This document shows positions 16,928 to 24,717 of a stretch of DNA of 24,717 nucleotides, piece by piece. Made by a program: the position numbers and the translations under genes. The stretch's first letter is position 1. The number at the start of each line of letters is the position of its first letter. Source of the DNA: a virus; the IMG/VR virus record IMGVR_UViG_3300042373_001177, positions 1 through 24,717 of that record. One strand, 5' to 3'. The notes under the pieces were generated by a model. The model saw only the letters and a program-made list of their open reading frames with translations, did not search any database and had not been told where the DNA came from.

Positions 16928-17221
16928 TTATTTATATTTTCTTGTATCAAGTCCTTTAACATAACTTGATAATTCTTTAGATGTACTATTTCTTCTATCT
17001 GGAACATCTGCTAAATTTGACAATCCAATTGGTTGTTTTACTCTAAAACCGCCTTTATCAATAGTAAATTGTTGACCTTTTGCAGAAGGATTTGGACCAG
17101 TTGTTATAGAATCTGGTTTGGTATTAATGTCCTTAGCATTAAATGCACCTCCTGAACTTTGAGTTTTATATCTTTCTTCTAGACCCTTGTTTAAAGATTC
17201 TCTATTTACTGGTGTTGGCAT
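16928..17221 (-). CDS. Small paralogous protein, first of a tandem pair
   Basis: A 97-residue protein of unknown function whose N-terminal 31 residues match the following 83-aa protein (NRESLxKGLxERY, GGAFxAK). The rest is hydrophilic, with Gly/Ser/Thr-rich and basic segments (DRRNSTSKELSSYVKGL near the end). No catalytic motif, signal peptide or membrane segment was seen. It follows the propeller/dockerin protein gene after a 28-nt A/T-rich gap. Tandem duplication with diverged C-termini suggests a shared docking N-terminus and different partners, which is inference. Confidence 0.72.
   Translation of the reverse strand: MPTPVNRESLNKGLEERYKTQSSGGAFNAKDINTKPDSITTGPNPSAKGQQFTIDKGGFRVKQPIGLSNLADVPDRRNSTSKELSSYVKGLDTRKYK
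16929..16936 (-). promoter_or_regulatory. T4-late-like octamer before the 83-aa gene
   Basis: The coding strand reads TATAAATA, 4 nt before the ATG at 16924 and overlapping the end of the 97-aa gene. It is too close to the start for an ordinary promoter with a leader, so it may be a chance match created by the 97-aa gene's C-terminal codons. Confidence 0.15.
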
Positions 17222-17222
17222 A
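17135..17222 (-). repeat. Direct repeat copy 1 (88 bp, 5' end of the 97-aa gene)
   Basis: This is the partner of 16838-16925. It encodes the shared N-terminus up to the GGAFxAK motif. There are no indels between the copies, and divergence is concentrated at the GGAF-proximal end. Confidence 0.8.
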
Positions 17223-17238
17223 TATTATACTTTCTTTT

Positions 17239-17246
17239 TATAAATA
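17239..17246. promoter_or_regulatory. A/T octamer before the 97-aa gene
   Basis: The plus strand is TATAAATA (TATTTATA in the coding direction), 17 nt before the ATG at 17221, in a 28-nt gap. A purine run (AAAAAGAAAG) lies between it and the start and may act as a weak ribosome binding site. Confidence 0.3.
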
Positions 17247-17249
17247 TGT

Positions 17250-19565
17250 TTAAATATCCCATTTTACCAAAATATTTAATGGTAATTCACCGGTATTTTT
17301 AATTGGCATACCCAATTTAGCAACCGCAACTAAATCTGCACCACTATAAAGTCCTACAGTTGTTATATATGGAGCTAAATACGAACCAGTTGGGTCAATT
17401 GATGAACTATAATTGAATCCGAAAAATTCTTCTTTTATTGATTTACCACCAAATTTCCCAGACTTTTCTTCAATATAACTTACTATCTGTTGTACTGTTT
17501 TTCTGGTAGACTTTGGTTCTACATATTTAAATAATTCGGTTTGATTTAAATTATTATTAAAATACTTCCAAAGTATGTACATGTCGTTCAAATTAACTTT
17601 ATTATTACCATCAATATCAAAATTATTATAATTTGAAATTAAATTTGAATTATATTCACTAGTATAACTTGATGAAATATTATAATTTACCGAATATAAG
17701 TCAAATAATGATTGTTCTTCGTTTGTGAATGTCATATAATTCCACCAATTATATGAATTATTAATTTGATAATTGATATACTTCAAAATCAAATCCAAAT
17801 CGGTAAAATCAAATACTTTATTATTATCAATATCAAAATCAAATGTATTTGGAATTAATGATGTAGGATTTGTACTGTAGTTGAATTCTCCAGGTTCAAT
17901 TCTACAAAAAACTTGTTTTTCATATATTTTGATATTACTATTGTATTCAATATTATACTTAGATTCTAGAGGATTAGAACGATTTTTTAATAAATTATCA
18001 AAAATAGATCCACTATTTGATAAAATAATCTTACCGTCTCTATAAAACACATTTCCGATATGATAGTTAGTAACAATATCATTAAAATTATAAATGTATG
18101 AATAACCGTTAATGGTGTCATATACAGAAGATGTTATTTCATTTGGATTTACCAAGAATAATGGAGAACCAATAGACACTATATTATCTGTAATTGCTGA
18201 ACTATATCCAAATGTTGTATATGGGTAACCATATTGTTTCTTTTTAGTTATTACGGACTTAATTTCCCATAGTGATGTAGATAGTGATGAAGTATAGTAA
18301 ACAAATTGACCTAATGTATCAATTACACTATCATTTGGATTACAATCAAATCTTTTATTAATTGTATTTTTAATATAACTAGAACTAAATTGACTAATAT
18401 CTTTTATACTAGTAGCAATCGCATTGCCATTATAAATGTCAACTGAATATCCTAAATTATTTGATTCCAGAATATTTTCATTTCCAAATGATTTTTCCAA
18501 CAAATACCAATCGGTTTCATCCGAACATTTTTTCCAAAAATAAACTGCTCCTCTATTTCTTAAAACAGTAGATCCACTCCATTCATAATAATACATGTCA
18601 TTTGGTGAACCTATTATGATTGTATCACCGTATATAGCTACTGAATTGCCATAATTACTGCCGCTTGGTTGACTGCCTGGAAAATATGGTTTTGTATCTA
18701 TAAAATTCAATGATCCGGTAATAGTTCTATCTTGATCTAAGATATCATTTTGTTCCCATTGATTTGTAGTCGTATTTAATTCATATACATAAACCGCACT
18801 ACCAGTAGATTTGTTACCAACAACTATTCTATTTGATCCACTTGGATCGATTTTAACTACACTTCCATAATAATAATCCGCAGGTAATCCACCGGGAGAT
18901 AGTGTTTGATAATGACTCCATACACCAAGAGATTGAGTGTATATATAAGCACAATTATTTTTACTTGATCCAATTACTAATTTATTTTCATAAATTGAAA
19001 CGGATTCACCAAATGTAGAATATTCTAAATTATCAAAAGAATTTGTAATACTATATTTTGGATAATAGATCGTTCCAGAAACATAACTGCTTGAATAATC
19101 GGATAAATCGTATATATCAACACAAGAACCGGTATAAACAATAGATCCTGTAATTAATGAAAATCTATAATATGGATTTCCGATTACTACTACAGATCCA
19201 GATACATCTACTGATACACCATATGAATCATCATAAATAATAGGATTCCATCCTCCTAAATCTATTTCTATGTTTAATCCTAAAACAGGAACAGACGATG
19301 TATCTGCATTAATATATGTTGTATCTAAACTACTAGTATCAGCGGATAAATAACCAGGAAAATCATCAGGATTTATGTATTTATAAAAAATAAAATTGGG
19401 ATTGTATAAATCTGTAGTTTTTGAATATTTGAAAATTTCTACAGACCCTTTATTATTTAATACAAACGATCCAGATAAAAAAGATGTTGGATTTCCAACT
19501 GCAACATAATCACCATCCGCAGCAATTGAATATCCTGTTTTTAATTTATAAATTGGATCAATCAT
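17250..19565 (-). CDS. Virion protein with seven FG-GAP-like blades and paired dockerin-like calcium loops
   Basis: A 771-residue protein. Seven repeats of the FG-GAP/integrin-propeller kind are visible near residues 11-26, 114-131, 184-201, 232-251, 304-321, 370-386 and 451-468. Each has a Gly-Tyr/Phe-Gly-x-Ser/Val start and most a VxIGxP-type end (for example NYGNSVAIYGDTIIIGSP). Seven blades is the number that closes an integrin-type beta-propeller. Two dockerin-like loops follow: D578-x-D-x-N-...-D589 with helix LDLILKYI, and D650-x-D-x-N-...-D661 with helix MYILWKYF. Residues 731-771 form a C-terminal module (PYITTVGLY, LVAVAKL, ending in WD-I) shared with the 368-aa protein. There is no signal peptide. 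Its start overlaps the 207-aa gene's stop as ATGA. It is likely a surface-exposed baseplate or fibre component; the binding role is inferred. Confidence 0.75.
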   Translation of the reverse strand: MIDPIYKLKTGYSIAADGDYVAVGNPTSFLSGSFVLNNKGSVEIFKYSKTTDLYNPNFIFYKYINPDDFPGYLSADTSSLDTTYINADTSSVPVLGLNIEIDLGGWNPIIYDDSYGVSVDVSGSVVVIGNPYYRFSLITGSIVYTGSCVDIYDLSDYSSSYVSGTIYYPKYSITNSFDNLEYSTFGESVSIYENKLVIGSSKNNCAYIYTQSLGVWSHYQTLSPGGLPADYYYGSVVKIDPSGSNRIVVGNKSTGSAVYVYELNTTTNQWEQNDILDQDRTITGSLNFIDTKPYFPGSQPSGSNYGNSVAIYGDTIIIGSPNDMYYYEWSGSTVLRNRGAVYFWKKCSDETDWYLLEKSFGNENILESNNLGYSVDIYNGNAIATSIKDISQFSSSYIKNTINKRFDCNPNDSVIDTLGQFVYYTSSLSTSLWEIKSVITKKKQYGYPYTTFGYSSAITDNIVSIGSPLFLVNPNEITSSVYDTINGYSYIYNFNDIVTNYHIGNVFYRDGKIILSNSGSIFDNLLKNRSNPLESKYNIEYNSNIKIYEKQVFCRIEPGEFNYSTNPTSLIPNTFDFDIDNNKVFDFTDLDLILKYINYQINNSYNWWNYMTFTNEEQSLFDLYSVNYNISSSYTSEYNSNLISNYNNFDIDGNNKVNLNDMYILWKYFNNNLNQTELFKYVEPKSTRKTVQQIVSYIEEKSGKFGGKSIKEEFFGFNYSSSIDPTGSYLAPYITTVGLYSGADLVAVAKLGMPIKNTGELPLNILVKWDI

Positions 19566-20185
19566 ATATCAGTGAATTCTATTTCTTGATAAGTAGAAAA
19601 ATAACTTCCACTAAGTATTAAATTTTCATTTCCATCATCTACAATTATGTAATTAGCATCATCTTGATCGTCAATTATTGTTACACTATAAGGTGAAATC
19701 TTTTCCCCAAACTTAATTCTGGGAATTGTAAATACATCCATTACATCCGTTAAAAGTCTATATGTAGTGTTTAAATTGAAATTTTCCACTCCCCACAATT
19801 GAACTGGATTATTATAAGTATTATAAAATAATTGTTTATTGGTATTATATACTAATCGCATATAAGTACCGTCAGTATTAGTTGGATTGGATGATGAATT
19901 ATAATATTGATTTCCAACTGGAAAAAATGTACCAGTAATATTTAAACCACGATGATATTGAACAAAATCATCACTTTGTTGTTGTAATGCTAAATCACAA
20001 TAACTATTTGTTGTAGGTAAACTTGTACCGTCACCATAATCAATATAAATATGAGATATCGACCCACTTAATGATCCGGACATCCATAATATCAAATCTG
20101 TAGCTTCAATATTTGTAGGATTCCAGAGTTTTTTGGCAACAAATGGGGTAACTTGGACATCATCTCTATTTAAACTTTTTATCAT
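19562..20185 (-). CDS. Virion-associated protein of unknown function (207 aa)
   Basis: I do not recognise a named family. The N-terminus (MIKSLNRDDVQVTPFVAKKLW) resembles proteins often found in tail gene clusters of uncultured phages. The body is beta-strand-rich with many Tyr, Asn, Ser and Asp residues, which is usual for tail or baseplate parts. Examples are ISHIYIDYGDGT (about 43-54) and the acidic VTIIDDQDDANYIIVDDG near 168-185. No catalytic motif, signal peptide or membrane segment is visible. A GGA lies 6 nt before the ATG at 20185 and may help ribosome binding. It sits 12 nt after the 368-aa gene, and its stop overlaps the start of the propeller/dockerin gene, so the three are probably one translation unit. 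Confidence 0.65.
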   Translation of the reverse strand: MIKSLNRDDVQVTPFVAKKLWNPTNIEATDLILWMSGSLSGSISHIYIDYGDGTSLPTTNSYCDLALQQQSDDFVQYHRGLNITGTFFPVGNQYYNSSSNPTNTDGTYMRLVYNTNKQLFYNTYNNPVQLWGVENFNLNTTYRLLTDVMDVFTIPRIKFGEKISPYSVTIIDDQDDANYIIVDDGNENLILSGSYFSTYQEIEFTDI

Positions 20186-20197
20186 TTATCCATTAGT

Positions 20198-21304
20198 TTA
20201 AAAATCAAGTCTAACTCTAATCAACAATTCACTATCAAAAGTTTTTTGTGTTGGTTGACTCAATTTTGCAACAGCTACAAGTTCATTATCACTATCATAT
20301 AAACCAACAGTAGTAATATATGTTGTAGGATTGTTTACAAAATCGTTGATCTTAATAGAACCTCTTGCTAATACTACACCATTCAAACTATCAGTAGTAC
20401 CATTTGCAATAAATGTTGGATTATTAGTATAATTGTAGTCTTGATTCTTTACTCTTACGAAATATTGAGCGGATGGCAAATATTCAGATTTTCTTACTTT
20501 AAATGTCTTTGTTGTACATTTAGTAATTGCTTGGAACATAGTTCTTTGATTCAATGCATATGTATTGGTTTGATCCGCAACTGTTGCGAACGATCCAGTC
20601 AAAGATACACCAACAGATGAACTAATCGCACCTGCATTTAATACTACTGTTCCAGTCTTTGGATAAAATAATCCAATAGAATTATATGTGATCACACCAC
20701 CATTTGAGTATGCAGATGGCACACCATCATTTACACTTCCACTAATAATATTGTAAACATCCAATTGTTTCTTAACTACTGAAGAGTCATCAATAAATGT
20801 AAACTGACCATTAGCACCACTAATACTAAATTCAATTTGACCTTCATCCACACGATCTTTGTATTTATCAGCAGAAAAATTCAATACTACTATACCAGAA
20901 CTAGTTACTGATGTTGTAGAATCAATAGATGTAGCAACGGTATAATTGCCTGATTTAAAATTGAAGAAAGTATCATCTGGTGTTAATAATACATTCTTAT
21001 ATTGATTATAAATTGCTTGGGTTGGACGAATATATAATGCAGTTGAATCTGTTATAGATGAACCAGATCCATAATAATCACCGTATGTTATTGAAAAATG
21101 TGGTTGGTTTTGGTAATATACATTGTAATAATACAACCCATTTTGAACATCATATTGGTTTGAACCAGTCAATACTACTTGAGTAGATGATGTTGTAAAA
21201 GATGATTGTGTTACAGCATAATTGCCGTCAACCCAAAATCCAGAAGAAACTTTATTGATTCTTCCGGCTACGATATCTGTAGATTCAAAGTTTTTAAAAA
21301 TCAT
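20198..21304 (-). CDS. Virion protein with shared C-terminal YITTVGLY/VAVAKL module (368 aa)
   Basis: A 368-residue structural protein. The N-terminus (KNFESTDIVAGRINKVSSGFW) and the central stretches ISYGDYYGSGSS and FSADKYKDRVDEGQIEFS form a pattern I associate with tail clusters of uncultured marine phages; no functional name is secure. The last 45 residues (NDFVNNPTTYITTVGLY, then NELVAVAKL, then LLIRVRLDF) match the C-terminus of the 771-aa protein two genes downstream. This suggests a common attachment or fold module. The body is beta-rich, and no catalytic residues or calcium loops were seen. It starts 6 nt after the 214-aa gene and has no clear Shine-Dalgarno sequence. Confidence 0.7.
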   Translation of the reverse strand: MIFKNFESTDIVAGRINKVSSGFWVDGNYAVTQSSFTTSSTQVVLTGSNQYDVQNGLYYYNVYYQNQPHFSITYGDYYGSGSSITDSTALYIRPTQAIYNQYKNVLLTPDDTFFNFKSGNYTVATSIDSTTSVTSSGIVVLNFSADKYKDRVDEGQIEFSISGANGQFTFIDDSSVVKKQLDVYNIISGSVNDGVPSAYSNGGVITYNSIGLFYPKTGTVVLNAGAISSSVGVSLTGSFATVADQTNTYALNQRTMFQAITKCTTKTFKVRKSEYLPSAQYFVRVKNQDYNYTNNPTFIANGTTDSLNGVVLARGSIKINDFVNNPTTYITTVGLYDSDNELVAVAKLSQPTQKTFDSELLIRVRLDF

Positions 21305-21310
21305 ATTTTA

Positions 21311-21955
21311 TTAAGCGGTTGTAGTTGGAACTGTAATGGTCACTGGAATTGTCAAACTACCACCACTTTCATTTCCAATAATAGTTAATGTTGTAGTTAT
21401 AGTAGATATCAAAGCGTTATTTGGTACAAATTTGAATTTGTTACCAACTACTACTTGAGAAGCAGCAGTAACAGCATCACCTGCAAAACTTGGAACAGTT
21501 GCACTAGTAGAATTAATACTATTTGTTTCGGTTACCAACAATGTTCCTGCATTTTTATTACCCAATATAGCAGTATATCCCAATGTTGTGTTGTATGTAG
21601 GATTAGTACTTGGTGAAATTATAAATTCACTTGTGTTTAGTCTATCTGTTACAATGCTCGTTTGTGCGATAGAAATTACTGGGATTGCTGTTACTCCTGA
21701 CGGTAATGTTACCAACTTATATTTCATTACTTGTGTTTCATCACTAAATGGTTCCAACACAGGTGTATTTCTAATAGCTATATCATAAAATGCACTACCA
21801 AGTGGATGTGTTGAATTATATAAGTTATAGTCAATTTCGTCATCCGCAAGTGCAAATGATGTAATATTCAAAGAACCGTTCTTTGCTAACAATTGTCTAC
21901 CTTTTTGGGTTAAAATCGCATCAACTGTTATTGTTTTGTTATCTAGATATGCCAT
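21311..21955 (-). CDS. Tail/baseplate-type virion protein (214 aa)
   Basis: A 214-residue protein with an N-terminal pattern common in tail modules of uncultured phages: VDAILTQKGRQLLAKNGSLN (11-30), then ITSFALADDEIDYNLYN, then HPLGSAFYD. The N-terminal 90 residues look like a compact alpha/beta domain. The rest is Thr/Ser/Val-rich and beta-like, ending TVPTTTA, which may form an Ig-like fold. No enzyme motif, signal peptide or membrane helix is visible. It follows the large baseplate-type gene after a 46-nt gap that holds a perfect inverted repeat, so it may begin a new transcript. Function is not established; a baseplate or appendage part is the best guess from context. Confidence 0.7.
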   Translation of the reverse strand: MAYLDNKTITVDAILTQKGRQLLAKNGSLNITSFALADDEIDYNLYNSTHPLGSAFYDIAIRNTPVLEPFSDETQVMKYKLVTLPSGVTAIPVISIAQTSIVTDRLNTSEFIISPSTNPTYNTTLGYTAILGNKNAGTLLVTETNSINSTSATVPSFAGDAVTAASQVVVGNKFKFVPNNALISTITTTLTIIGNESGGSLTIPVTITVPTTTA

Positions 21956-21966
21956 ATAATATAAGT

Positions 21967-21984
21967 ATATTTATCAATAAATAT
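21967..21984. repeat. Perfect 8-bp inverted repeat between the baseplate-type and 214-aa genes
   Basis: ATATTTAT and ATAAATAT are separated by CA on the plus strand. It lies 11 nt before the ATG at 21955. It contains the A/T octamer theme of the other gaps in both orientations. It is too A/T-rich and has too small a loop for a good terminator; an operator or promoter site is possible. Confidence 0.4.
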
Positions 21985-22001
21985 TATTCATTAAATCTTT
22001 T

Positions 22002-24717
22002 TTATGAACTAATCAATGAATTTTCAGAAACTTGTAAATTTATTTGAGTTCTTTCAATTGGTGATGAATTATCACTGTTTCCTTCATCATCTACAGTTGT
22101 ATATCTAGTTTGACTAGATTTTTTATAAAACGAACCAGTTGGTGAATTTACGAAATATTGATTAGTTGAAAATCTTGAAATTCTTCTCTTCAATGAATAA
22201 TGTCCTACTGGATATGATTCAACATCAAAAACCGATGAATTGTTATCATATGTATTAAATAAAGATGACGAATTTGTATTTACATATGAATATGTATTTA
22301 CGAACTTACTGCTAGAATTTTCCAAATTAGTATTTGGGTTTCTACCAAATAAATACACCTTTTTATTGTTTCTATAGATATAATTACTTTCATATCTATC
22401 AAAAAACGATCCACTAATATCAAATATACTCAATCTTTTATCATAATTTAAACTAGAGAACTGGAATGTTGTGTAATTATTAGATGTATATGATGCGGGA
22501 TGCATTGATGATGTCAATGAACCGTATGTAGAAGAAGTTAATGGGAAGTTTAATCCATTTTTACTTAAATTAACTTGACTAGTACTTCTATAATTTCTTT
22601 CAAATGATGCAGAAAAATTTCTTAATGGTTGATATGAACTACTTAAATCATATGCAATAGCACTGTCTATAGGAAGATTTTGATATTTATTTCTTTCCAA
22701 AAGACTAGGTTCGATTAATATACCATCTATAACTTTACTTCTTGCAGGAAGTAATTGTCTTACTGTTTCAAAAAAAGAACCGTCAAAATAGTTTTTGTAT
22801 AGAGTCATAAACTCTTGATACAAAACTTGTTCAGATAAATTATACTTGTTATAATTGTCTCTTAATGTTTGTAAACTTTCATAATTATCAGAATAAATGT
22901 TAGATGGATTACCAATCAAGTCCATTATATCATGTTCACCCAAAAAGTTCAAAATATCATCATCTCTTACTTTAAATGGAGAAATATAGACTGCTAATAA
23001 ATTTGAATCAGTAGTTACTAAGTTGTTTACAACACTAGTTTCATTAGACATTAATCTAGCCTCAACTGTTTGTGTTGCTTTATTAATCTTTGTATTCTTA
23101 AATTTATTTGGACCATATTGTCCCAATTTAATGTTTTGATTAATTTCAATTTCATCAAATTGATATGGATAAAGTGATGCGGAAACAGTTAAACAATTCG
23201 ATTGAGTTGTAGTATTTTGTGCAAAGTTATATGCAGATGCACTATATTGTGAATATAATTTATTTGCATTTCTTACAATAAAGAATGAACCAGTGTACAT
23301 ATTAACTGGATAATCATAACTATATCTAAAATACAAATTATCATAAGTTGTACTATCATCGTTAGTTTTATATGAATCAAAATTCTTACAATGTTCTATA
23401 AATGATTCATCGTCTAATTCATGTTTCCATAGATTTATTTTATCAATATTTCCTTGGAATAAATTACCTCCACCTGTATAATTTCCTACATAAAGTAAAC
23501 CAATGTCGTTAAATGAATAATTTATTGCTTCGGTAGCAGTAATAATTGATTTGTTACTATCAAAAATAATTTCTCCATTATCAACAGATGTTACTCTCAA
23601 TGAATATTGATATGGCAATTGTCCTCCCGATCCACTATCATAACTTGCGGATAAGTTGGTTTGTTTAATCAATACATTGAATACATTACCATTAAACAAT
23701 GGTAAAGAATCACTTTCAATGTAGTCTGTTGGTGCTCCTGATGGAGACAAATCAAATTTTAATTTTCCAAATGTATCTTTTACTTCTTTCTTAATTGTTA
23801 CATCCCAACTTGAAGTTCCACTTTTCAACAAATAAACTTTAGTATTTTGCGGATATATATAATCAGAATCAATTCTAAATTTGAATTCGATTGAATTGAC
23901 ATAATTGGATGACCCGGATACTGGAATTACTATTGCATCCCCATTTCTAGTATATTTTGTAAAATAATATTTATTTTGATATGTGTAGGATGAATTGTCT
24001 TCATCGGATATCTTATTACCGCCATATTCCTTAACATTCAATAGACTACGAGGAATTCCATAGATGTTAGATACTACTCTAATACATTCTTCGGTTCCTT
24101 TAGTCTTATAAATCAATGGAAGAGTCTTTAGAATTCTATTCCAAATTATCTTTAATTTGTCATAATCAGAATAAGCGTTTGATCCCGTCAAATAATTAGC
24201 TTCGATTGATGAATTATCAAATGAACTAATTGGGTTCCATCCAAATTGTTGTAATAATGTATTTGCTACTGTACTTACATAACTTGATGACAAATTATTT
24301 TCAACATATTGTTGAGTTGGGAAATTCTTAATATACAAATAAATGTTATCAAAATGATGACCAATCATTGATAAGAATATCAAATAATCGGTATTATTAT
24401 CATCTAAAAGAATATATTCAGGTGTATTATTTACAAGACTATCTCTATTGTTCTTGTCAAATTCAATTGCATTTTCAATATAATCTGGATAATTGTAGTT
24501 TTGTACATATGCACCACTAACAAATGATGTTGTACTACCACTTACCAATGTAATATTTTGATACAAATATGAATCATATCCGTCAAATGAATTAAAAATT
24601 GTATTTAATTGTGATTGATATCCATTTACTTCTTCGGCATATGATGCACTAATAAATGGATATGAACTTAATAATGTATAAGATGATGCACTATTAGCTG
24701 CAGATGCGGATAAAGTA
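22002..24717 (-). CDS. Large baseplate-type protein with gpI-like segment and LamG-like domain (5' end cut by window)
   Basis: 904 codons are visible and the frame stays open to base 24716, so the true start lies outside the window. A TTG at 24566 is an internal codon, not a start. Residues about 175-225 hold KIIWNRILKTLPLIYKTKGT followed by IYGIP, which resembles the K-GT motif of P2 tail protein gpI-type baseplate proteins. About 240-440 looks like a concanavalin/LamG-type jelly roll, with GLLYVGNYTGGG, then FQGNIDKINLWKHEL, the usual last strands of that fold. A later helical stretch contains YQEFMTLYKNYFDGSFFETV and LLPARSKVIDGILIEP. The C-terminal 200 residues are Ser, Tyr and Asn-rich. 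A baseplate-peripheral role with a carbohydrate-binding-like insert is inferred. Confidence 0.72.
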   Translation of the reverse strand, partial: TLSASAANSASSYTLLSSYPFISASYAEEVNGYQSQLNTIFNSFDGYDSYLYQNITLVSGSTTSFVSGAYVQNYNYPDYIENAIEFDKNNRDSLVNNTPEYILLDDNNTDYLIFLSMIGHHFDNIYLYIKNFPTQQYVENNLSSSYVSTVANTLLQQFGWNPISSFDNSSIEANYLTGSNAYSDYDKLKIIWNRILKTLPLIYKTKGTEECIRVVSNIYGIPRSLLNVKEYGGNKISDEDNSSYTYQNKYYFTKYTRNGDAIVIPVSGSSNYVNSIEFKFRIDSDYIYPQNTKVYLLKSGTSSWDVTIKKEVKDTFGKLKFDLSPSGAPTDYIESDSLPLFNGNVFNVLIKQTNLSASYDSGSGGQLPYQYSLRVTSVDNGEIIFDSNKSIITATEAINYSFNDIGLLYVGNYTGGGNLFQGNIDKINLWKHELDDESFIEHCKNFDSYKTNDDSTTYDNLYFRYSYDYPVNMYTGSFFIVRNANKLYSQYSASAYNFAQNTTTQSNCLTVSASLYPYQFDEIEINQNIKLGQYGPNKFKNTKINKATQTVEARLMSNETSVVNNLVTTDSNLLAVYISPFKVRDDDILNFLGEHDIMDLIGNPSNIYSDNYESLQTLRDNYNKYNLSEQVLYQEFMTLYKNYFDGSFFETVRQLLPARSKVIDGILIEPSLLERNKYQNLPIDSAIAYDLSSSYQPLRNFSASFERNYRSTSQVNLSKNGLNFPLTSSTYGSLTSSMHPASYTSNNYTTFQFSSLNYDKRLSIFDISGSFFDRYESNYIYRNNKKVYLFGRNPNTNLENSSSKFVNTYSYVNTNSSSLFNTYDNNSSVFDVESYPVGHYSLKRRISRFSTNQYFVNSPTGSFYKKSSQTRYTTVDDEGNSDNSSPIERTQINLQVSENSLISS

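Noticed and set aside
17500-17840. Cellulosome component
   Set aside because: The dockerin-like loops lack the usual cellulosomal context (no glycoside hydrolase, no cohesin in the window), so they are treated as calcium-binding modules only.
18970-19565. Secreted bacterial adhesin or integrin homologue instead of a phage protein
   Set aside because: There is no signal peptide. The gene is translationally coupled to phage virion-type genes and shares its C-terminus with one of them.
21967-21984. Intrinsic terminator after the baseplate-type gene
   Set aside because: The stem is entirely A/T with a 2-nt centre, and no T-run follows on the transcribed strand, so it would not be stable enough.
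24564-24566. TTG as start of the large baseplate-type protein
   Set aside because: The frame continues open to the window edge for 50 more codons with the same Ser/Tyr/Asn-rich composition, so the gene starts outside the window.

Overview
The window is a piece of a tailed, contractile-tail (myovirus) bacteriophage genome. It is A+T-rich, roughly two thirds A+T by eye. All sixteen recognisable genes lie on the minus strand, so transcription runs from high to low coordinates. The evidence for a phage is a large terminase ATPase at the left edge, a tail sheath protein, several virion/baseplate/fibre-type proteins rich in Ser, Gly and Thr, and a T4-style set of DNA-processing enzymes. Most genes lack a clear Shine-Dalgarno sequence, and the tail proteins resemble those I associate with uncultured aquatic phages. 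The host cannot be named from this sequence.

Layout in the direction of transcription. (1) 24717-20198: a large baseplate-type protein cut by the window edge, then two smaller virion proteins (214 and 368 aa). (2) 20185-17250: a 207-aa protein and a 771-aa protein with seven FG-GAP-like blades, two dockerin-like calcium loops and a C-terminal module shared with the 368-aa protein. (3) 17221-16673: two tandem paralogous small proteins that share an 88-bp direct repeat. (4) 16660-11328: a DNA-metabolism block made of a RuvC-like resolvase, a DUF2786-like protein, a DnaG-type primase, and an Mre11/SbcD nuclease fused in one polypeptide to a Rad50/SbcC ATPase with a zinc hook. (5) 11299-4912: a 1012-aa fibre/baseplate-type protein and a 1082-aa tail sheath, closed by a clear intrinsic terminator. 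(6) 4838-1: a flavodoxin-fold NAD(P)H/FMN-type reductase, a 990-aa multidomain nucleotidyltransferase, a zinc-ribbon protein and the large terminase, packed with 4- to 17-nt overlaps.

The part I find most worth a second look is the left end. The 990-aa protein combines a complete DNA/RNA-ligase-type adenylyltransferase core (KxDG, EGxV and KxxxxxK motifs) with two separate Pol-beta-type nucleotidyltransferase sites (each GDID plus a third Asp). This protein and the flavoprotein next to it both start with a short amphipathic MIKL... segment ending in a Leu/Ile-x-Glu|Ala site. That pattern matches the capsid-targeting and prohead-protease cleavage signals of T4 internal head proteins. A third such site sits inside the 990-aa protein, just before the second nucleotidyltransferase. 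The working hypothesis is a set of enzymes packaged in the capsid, matured by the head protease and injected with the DNA. It is untested.

There is no gene-free stretch longer than about 100 bases. I saw no tRNA, CRISPR array, insertion sequence or integrase.
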